A stretch of 18,440 nt of DNA from CAWKZT01 sp963854565. Its GTDB lineage: Bacteria > Actinomycetota > Acidimicrobiia > Acidimicrobiales > JAHEJN01. Made by a program: the position numbers and the translations under genes. Under the pieces are notes generated by a model. It ran no database searches, was not told where the DNA came from, and worked only from the letters and a program-made list of their open reading frames with translations. Below are positions 14,096 to 18,440 of the stretch, piece by piece. The first letter of the stretch is position 1; every line of letters begins with the position of its first letter. The stretch is from assembly GCA_963854565.1 (NCBI GenBank), contig CAWKZT010000027.1:1-18440 (forward strand), given 5' to 3'.

Positions 14096-15219
14096 GTCGC
14101 ACTCTTAACGGCACCCGCGACCCAAATGCACCGTGGTATCACGTTGACCCCCTCGTAGCGCTGGCAGCCGTGGCGCTAGCGGGCCTCGGAATCGCCTCAA
14201 TTTACAGTGCCACCCGTGGGACGGATCCTCTCGCCTACAACACCTTTTACCTCGAGCGTCAGACGATGTTCGTCGTTATCGGCATGGGAATGGGAACCGT
14301 GGCGGCCCTTGTCGACTACCAGCGACTACGACTGCTTAGCCCGCTTCTTTATGCGTTTAGCATTGTTTTACTCCTTGCAGTGTTGTCACCGTTGGGGTCA
14401 GAGGTCAACGGGGCCCAGGCATGGTTCAACTTTGCGGGCTTTGGCATACAACCATCGGAATTTGCCAAGTTGGCCGTCATTGTGATGCTGGCCAACTATT
14501 TGTCCCGATTTGATGGCGACTTGAACCTCCGACAACTAGCGGTAGCACTTACCATTCCCGCGTTTCCAATGCTGCTGATTCTGCAGCAACCCGACGTGGG
14601 GACCCTTTTGGTATTCATCGCCATCATCATGGGCATGTTGTGGATAGGCGGGGCCCGCCTCAGCCACATCGCAGTTATGACCGTCACTGGTGTTGGAATG
14701 CTGGTGGCGGTGCTTAGTTCGCCGCTCCTTGCTGATTACCAACGAGACCGTCTCACGGTGTTTTACGATGGCGACATTACTGACGCCGGCGCTGGTTTCA
14801 ACCAGGGGCAAGCCCAGATCGCCATAGGAAACGGCGGCTTTTCCGGCAAGGGCTATGGCCTTGGTGATCAGACCAGATCGGGCCTGGTACCGGAGCAAGA
14901 AACCGACTTCATTTTTACCGTCATTGGCGAAGAACTCGGATTCATTGGCAGCATGCTCGTTCTGGGTCTCTTTGGCCTGCTCATATGGCGAATCTGGCGA
15001 GCGGCACAACTGGCCAAGGATTCCTTCGGCACCTTAATTTGTGTCGGCATCTTGGCCATGATCATCTTCCAAATGTTCGAATCCATAGGCATGACCGCAG
15101 GCATGATGCCCGTCACCGGCATTCCACTCCCGTTCATCAGTTTCGGTGGTTCTTCAAGCCTTGTCTCATTCATAGCCATCGGGTTGGTCATGAACGTTCG
15201 CATGCGCCGCTGGCAATAA
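14092..15219 (+). CDS. rodA: RodA, SEDS peptidoglycan glycosyltransferase
   Basis: A 375-residue multi-spanning membrane enzyme that polymerises lipid II into glycan strands during elongation, paired with PBP2. SEDS signatures are present: GAQAWFNFAGFGIQPSEFAKL, QQPDVGTLLVF, GFNQGQAQIAIGNGGFSGKG and PEQETDFIFTVIGEELGFIG. Also present is the C-terminal TGIPLPFISFGGSSS. Asp272 in TDFIF corresponds to the essential aspartate of RodA/FtsW proteins. It could in principle be FtsW, but adjacency to mrdA and mreBCD and the length argue for RodA. It is the last gene of the shape operon and is followed by a perfect hairpin. Confidence 0.95.
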   Translation: MSRTLNGTRDPNAPWYHVDPLVALAAVALAGLGIASIYSATRGTDPLAYNTFYLERQTMFVVIGMGMGTVAALVDYQRLRLLSPLLYAFSIVLLLAVLSPLGSEVNGAQAWFNFAGFGIQPSEFAKLAVIVMLANYLSRFDGDLNLRQLAVALTIPAFPMLLILQQPDVGTLLVFIAIIMGMLWIGGARLSHIAVMTVTGVGMLVAVLSSPLLADYQRDRLTVFYDGDITDAGAGFNQGQAQIAIGNGGFSGKGYGLGDQTRSGLVPEQETDFIFTVIGEELGFIGSMLVLGLFGLLIWRIWRAAQLAKDSFGTLICVGILAMIIFQMFESIGMTAGMMPVTGIPLPFISFGGSSSLVSFIAIGLVMNVRMRRWQ

Positions 15220-15225
15220 TCTTTT

Positions 15226-15247
15226 GCGCTGCGGTAATCCGCAGCGC
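15226..15247 (+). terminator. Hairpin terminator after rodA
   Basis: GCGCTGCGG (15226-15234) pairs perfectly with CCGCAGCGC (15239-15247) around a TAAT loop, 6 nt after the rodA stop. The following bases (TGCTTTCGC) contain only a weak T-run, as is common for actinobacterial terminators. It would close the mreB-rodA operon. The 112 bp from here to the next gene hold its promoter region. Confidence 0.65.
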
Positions 15248-15344
15248 TGCTTTCGCATCTGCGGGGCGAAGAAACGATTTCATGGGAATTAAACGGTTCT
15301 GTGGCAGATTGCGGTCCCGGAAACTCTGAATCGTTTGGTCCCTG

Positions 15345-15350
15345 TAGGAT
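15345..15350 (+). promoter_or_regulatory. Possible -10 box of the radical SAM gene
   Basis: TAGGAT fits TAnnnT and ends 9 nt before the ATG, which would give a very short or absent leader. The same bases contain AGGA, which could instead act as a ribosome-binding site 10 nt from the ATG; the sequence does not decide between these. Confidence 0.35.
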
Positions 15351-15359
15351 GAATGCATC

Positions 15360-17321
15360 ATGAAATCGCTGTGGCCGGAACTTGAGCGCAAGCTCAGTCG
15401 GGTCCAAAAGCCAGCTCGCTACATCGGTTGCGAAGATGGCTCTATCGTGCCGGAACATGCGCCACACAAGGTGGCGTGGCTTCTGACATACCCCGACACT
15501 TACGAAATCGGGCTCCCTAATCAGGGCCTGCAGATACTCGCCGAAATTATTAACGAGCGAGACGATGCGGTAGCCGAACGCGCCTATGCGCCATGGACCG
15601 ACCTCGAAACCATTCTGCGGGCCGATGGTTTACCGCTGTTTTCTATCGAATCACACCTTCCTGCTCAAGCATTCGATGTCCTTGCGTTCAACCTCAGCGC
15701 CGAACTCATTTACACCAACGTGCTCAATCTCATTGATCTGGCGGGTATTCCGCTACGAGCTGACGAGCGAAGCGAAACCGATCTTCTCGTTGCCGCAGGC
15801 GGACACTGCACTTACAACCCCGAGCCGCTCGCCGATTTTGTCGACTTCTATGTAATCGGCGACGGCGAAGAAGTGGTCTCTGAGATCACTGAGGTATTAC
15901 GCGAATGGAAGGCAACACCGCGCTCTAGCGGTGCTCGCCACCATGTGTTGCGTGAACTTTCTAAGATTCCGGGCGTCTATGTGCCATCCATGTACGACGT
16001 CGAGTACGACGGCGCCAAATTAGTAGGTACGTTCCCAAAGTACGCCGACGTACCCGAGGTCGTCGAAAAGCGGACCATCGCTGACCTTGCCGAATGGCCG
16101 TATCCCAAGAATCAGCTGGTTCCGCTCACCGAAGTAGTGCACGATCGCTTAAGTGTCGAGATTTTTAGGGGCTGTACCCGAGGCTGTCGATTCTGCCAAG
16201 CTGGCATGATCACCCGTCCTGTGCGCGAACGGCCCGCCGAACAGGTCCGGCAAATGATTCAGGAAGGCCTCGCTCGTACTGGTTACGACGAAGTAGCGCT
16301 TACCTCACTCTCGACCGCCGATTTCAGCGGCATCGAAAACATCGTGCGCGACACCGTCCATGATCCGGTCAACTGCGGCAACGTGACTGTTGCTCTGCCC
16401 AGTCTTCGTGTTGATGCCTTTACCGTCGGCGTCGCGGCCGACATCGGGTCTGCCCGTCGAACTGGCCTCACCTTTGCCCCCGAAGCCGGCACCTGGCGCA
16501 TGCGGCAAGTCATCAACAAACTCATTACCGAAGAAGACCTCTACGGGGCCGTCGAATCCGCCTACAGCGAAGGCTGGCGTCGGATGAAGCTCTACTTCCT
16601 CACCGGCTTGCCCAGCGAGACCGACGAAGACACGCTTGGCATCGCCGAAATGGCTCGCAACTGTGTCGAGCTTGGCAAGAAGTACCACAACAGCGCTTCG
16701 GTAACCGTGTCCCTTGGTGGGTTCGTGCCCAAGCCATTCACGCCGTTTCAGTGGTTTGGTCAAAACACCGAAAAAGAACTTTCCCGCAAGATCTTTTTAC
16801 TCAAAGACGAAGTCAATACGGCGCGTGGCGTGCAGATGAAATGGCACGACTCGCGGGCATCAATGGCCGAAGGTATTGCTAGTCGCGGCGACCGACGTAT
16901 CGGCAAGGTCGTCGAAATGGTGTGGCGACGTGGGGGAGTGTTCCAAGAGTGGGGTGAGCACTTCAACTATGATCTCTGGACCGAATGCATGGCCGAAGCT
17001 GGCCTGTCAATTGACTGGTATGTCCATCGCCATCGCGAAGAAGACGAGGTCCTTCCGTGGGATCACATCTCGGCCGGATTGCACAAAGACTTCCTTTGGC
17101 AAGAGTGGCGTGACGCATTGGCAATGGTGGGCCTCCCTGATTGTCGGTGGACTCCGTGCTATGACTGCGGTGCGTGCACAGGTTACGGAATCGAACACAT
17201 CGTGGCATCAGCCACCGCTCCGGCCGGAGGCAGTCAAGGAACGGGTCAAGACATTATTGGCGCCAAGACGGGCGTGCCCGTCAAATTGCTGAGGTCCAAG
17301 CCGGAGACGTTAACGATCTAA
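15360..17321 (+). CDS. Radical SAM protein of unknown function (TIGR03960-like)
   Basis: A 653-residue radical SAM protein with no established function. The first 190 or so residues look like the B12-binding-type Rossmann domain of this family (VAWLLTYPDTYEIGLPNQG and FDVLAFNLSAELIYTNVLN). I see no DxHxxG cobalamin motif. The radical SAM core begins at FRGCTRGCRFCQAGM, with Cys272, Cys276 and Cys279 binding the 4Fe-4S cluster that cleaves S-adenosylmethionine. It continues through LTFAPEAGTWRMR and LGGFVPKPFTPFQW. Near the C-terminus, Cys595, Cys600, Cys603 and Cys606 (CRWTPCYDCGAC) could hold a second iron-sulfur cluster. The ATG is the first start after an in-frame TAG at 15345. Its stop overlaps the next gene (TAATG); in some bacteria the two are fused, so they probably act together. 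Confidence 0.92.
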   Translation: MKSLWPELERKLSRVQKPARYIGCEDGSIVPEHAPHKVAWLLTYPDTYEIGLPNQGLQILAEIINERDDAVAERAYAPWTDLETILRADGLPLFSIESHLPAQAFDVLAFNLSAELIYTNVLNLIDLAGIPLRADERSETDLLVAAGGHCTYNPEPLADFVDFYVIGDGEEVVSEITEVLREWKATPRSSGARHHVLRELSKIPGVYVPSMYDVEYDGAKLVGTFPKYADVPEVVEKRTIADLAEWPYPKNQLVPLTEVVHDRLSVEIFRGCTRGCRFCQAGMITRPVRERPAEQVRQMIQEGLARTGYDEVALTSLSTADFSGIENIVRDTVHDPVNCGNVTVALPSLRVDAFTVGVAADIGSARRTGLTFAPEAGTWRMRQVINKLITEEDLYGAVESAYSEGWRRMKLYFLTGLPSETDEDTLGIAEMARNCVELGKKYHNSASVTVSLGGFVPKPFTPFQWFGQNTEKELSRKIFLLKDEVNTARGVQMKWHDSRASMAEGIASRGDRRIGKVVEMVWRRGGVFQEWGEHFNYDLWTECMAEAGLSIDWYVHRHREEDEVLPWDHISAGLHKDFLWQEWRDALAMVGLPDCRWTPCYDCGACTGYGIEHIVASATAPAGGSQGTGQDIIGAKTGVPVKLLRSKPETLTI

Positions 17322-18034
17322 TGATGCTCCGATTGCGCTACTCCAAACTTGGTAAAATTCGGTTTGTAAGCCACCGAGATATGGCGCGTATTTGGGAGCG
17401 TGTTCTCCGCAAAGCCAGATTTCCCATGGCCTACTCCGAGGGTTTTCACCCTCGCCCCAAGCTCTCCTTTGGACTCGCCTTGCCTACGTGCGGCGAGTCT
17501 GATTGCGAATACCTCGATATCACTGCGGCCCCCGATTGGGACGCCGCAGAGATCGATGGCCTGCCCGAACGATTTACCGCAGCGATGCCCGATGGCGTCA
17601 TTGTGGAAGATGTGGTCGAATTACCGGCCGGTATGGATTCACTGCAGGCCGCAGTAACAAGTTGTACCTGGAACATCGAGATCATCAACACGACCGAAAT
17701 CGACGCAGCCGACTATGTCGCCCGCGTCTTGGCCGCCGAAGTTCTCGAAGTCACCCGAGTGCGAAAGGGTAAACCAGTAACCGATGATATTCGGCCGCTG
17801 ATCTACTCGCTCGCACTTACCCAGACTGCCGATGGCAATCTGGCCCTAGCTGCCGAACTGGGCACTCAACCACGGGCCTTGCGCCCTAGTGAAGTTGTCC
17901 TGGCTGTCGAGCCTCACCTTGAGACTGGACGAATACGGCGAACTAAACAATGGATCACTGTCGATGGCGCCCGCTGCGAGCCTCTCGCTGCGGTTGCAGC
18001 CGTCGACGCCCACACCACAGTTGGTGTGGGATGA
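17321..18034 (+). CDS. TIGR03936/DUF2344 family partner of the radical SAM protein
   Basis: A 237-residue protein recognised from its N-terminus, LRLRYSKLGKIRFVSHRDMARIWERVLRKA, and the following FPMAYSEGFHPRPKLSFGLALPTCGES segment. These mark the radical SAM-linked DUF2344 family. Its biochemical role is not known. It occurs either fused to the C-terminus of TIGR03960-type radical SAM proteins or, as here, encoded immediately after. The conserved basic N-terminus suggests nucleic-acid or substrate binding, but that is a guess. The start at 17321 overlaps the radical SAM stop; ATG 17324 is equally possible. The same frame stays open upstream to about 17174, but that part lies inside the radical SAM gene and is not family-like. 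The gene ends in a perfect hairpin just before the RNase E/G-like gene. Confidence 0.88.
   Translation: MMLRLRYSKLGKIRFVSHRDMARIWERVLRKARFPMAYSEGFHPRPKLSFGLALPTCGESDCEYLDITAAPDWDAAEIDGLPERFTAAMPDGVIVEDVVELPAGMDSLQAAVTSCTWNIEIINTTEIDAADYVARVLAAEVLEVTRVRKGKPVTDDIRPLIYSLALTQTADGNLALAAELGTQPRALRPSEVVLAVEPHLETGRIRRTKQWITVDGARCEPLAAVAAVDAHTTVGVG
18009..18030 (+). promoter_or_regulatory. Perfect hairpin at the junction before the RNase E/G-like gene
   Basis: CCCACACCA (18009-18017) pairs with TGGTGTGGG (18022-18030) around the loop CAGT. It lies in the last codons of the DUF2344 gene, one base before the TGA stop, and 4-10 bases ahead of the GAAGGG ribosome-binding site of the next gene. No T-run follows. 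It may be an attenuator, a processing site or an mRNA stabiliser. Confidence 0.5.
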
Positions 18035-18049
18035 GAAGGGACTTTCACA

Positions 18050-18440
18050 ATGACCGAACCTCTGGCCTCAGGCCAGTCAAACACTGGAGATAATCGTAAA
18101 TCCGCGCCGCGGATTGGCGATTCTCGCCCAGCTCCAACTAGTAACCAACAAAATAGTACCGACGATTCGCAGCCCAAAGGCAGCGAAGGTGGCGGTCGAA
18201 ATCGACGCCGCCGTGGACGGGACAACAAGGGTGACGATAACTCGTCATCAAAAGATGCTGCGCCCAAGAAGGCCGAGTCGTCTTCAGGTGATCAGGGGAA
18301 TGATGATCAAGGAGGACGTCGCAAACGTCGTCGCGGTGGTCGCGGCCGTGGTCGCAGTGGCGATAGCCACAGCCCCGTGCAGGCTGTTACCGCTGACGGT
18401 CCGGCCATAGAACTCGACGAAGAAGCTCTAGCGCGCCGTA
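18050..18440 (+). CDS. rne: Ribonuclease E/G family protein, N-terminal part only
   Basis: An open frame of 130 codons from ATG 18050, preceded by GAAGGG (18035-18040), running off the window end. The visible part is low-complexity and probably disordered: Ser, Asp, Gln and Gly-rich with arginine clusters (GRNRRRRGRD about residues 47-56; GRRKRRRGGRGRGRSG about 86-101). It ends ELDEEALARR. Actinobacterial RNase E proteins have such arginine-rich N-terminal extensions before the S1 domain. The order radical SAM, DUF2344, RNase E/G is conserved in this phylum. The catalytic S1 and RNase domains are outside the window, so the call rests on context and composition. RNase E/G would cut single-stranded RNA in mRNA decay and rRNA processing. 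Another RNA-binding protein with an RG-rich start is the alternative. Confidence 0.6.
   Translation, partial: MTEPLASGQSNTGDNRKSAPRIGDSRPAPTSNQQNSTDDSQPKGSEGGGRNRRRRGRDNKGDDNSSSKDAAPKKAESSSGDQGNDDQGGRRKRRRGGRGRGRSGDSHSPVQAVTADGPAIELDEEALARR

Noticed and set aside
14868..15467. 199-codon minus-strand frame across the rodA end and the radical SAM start
   Set aside because: It is antisense to two well-supported genes and to the terminator hairpin, with low-complexity composition.
17174..17320. Upstream extension of the DUF2344 gene
   Set aside because: The open frame begins earlier, but this part overlaps the conserved cysteine-rich end of the radical SAM gene and reads as an arginine-rich shadow; family similarity starts at 17321-17324.
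1..18440. CRISPR arrays, insertion sequences, phage genes or toxin-antitoxin pairs
   Set aside because: No regularly spaced repeats, transposase-like products, terminal inverted repeats or phage motifs were seen on either strand.

Overview
The window comes from an actinobacterial chromosome, most plausibly a member of the class Acidimicrobiia with moderate GC content. The evidence is gene order: tig-clpP-clpX-folC-ndk-mreBCD-mrdA-rodA, then a radical SAM gene, its partner, and the start of an RNase E/G-like gene. This closely follows the conserved block I know from Streptomyces and, in part, Mycobacterium. The lineage assignment is inferred from gene content and style, not from a marker search. 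There are no signs of mobile elements, phage or CRISPR.

Region 1 (1-3989) is catabolic. A truncated short-chain dehydrogenase overlaps by one base the start of an acyl-CoA dehydrogenase of the ACAD10/11-like type. Running toward them from the other strand is a molybdenum hydroxylase large subunit of the form II CoxL-like group. Its FAD and iron-sulfur partner subunits are not in the window.

Region 2 (3990-4377) holds a tRNA-Gly(TCC) on the minus strand. Its promoter region faces away from the trigger factor gene, whose GTG start lies 7 nt behind a -10 box and is probably leaderless.

Region 3 (4378-9452) covers protein quality control and nucleotide/folate metabolism. Trigger factor, a single ClpP peptidase, ClpX and FolC are tightly packed and likely co-transcribed. 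ndk follows with its own apparently leaderless start. The valS gene normally found before folC in Streptomyces and Mycobacterium is absent, and only one clpP is present.

Region 4 (9453-15247) is the rod-shape (elongasome) operon. A likely promoter precedes mreB, mreC, mreD, mrdA (PBP2) and rodA. The genes are coupled by ATGA overlaps or by stop codons that merge into a short AGGT ribosome-binding site. A perfect 9-bp hairpin closes the operon.

Region 5 (15360-18440) carries a radical SAM protein of unknown function with an extra C-terminal cysteine cluster. A translationally coupled partner (TIGR03936/DUF2344-like) follows. Next comes an arginine/glycine-rich N-terminus that by context belongs to RNase E/G and runs off the window. 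A perfect 9-bp hairpin sits exactly at the junction before this last gene.

This is mainly a conserved housekeeping region. The most open biological question is the radical SAM pair. The other points of interest are regulatory: leaderless starts, stop-embedded ribosome-binding sites and hairpins at gene junctions.
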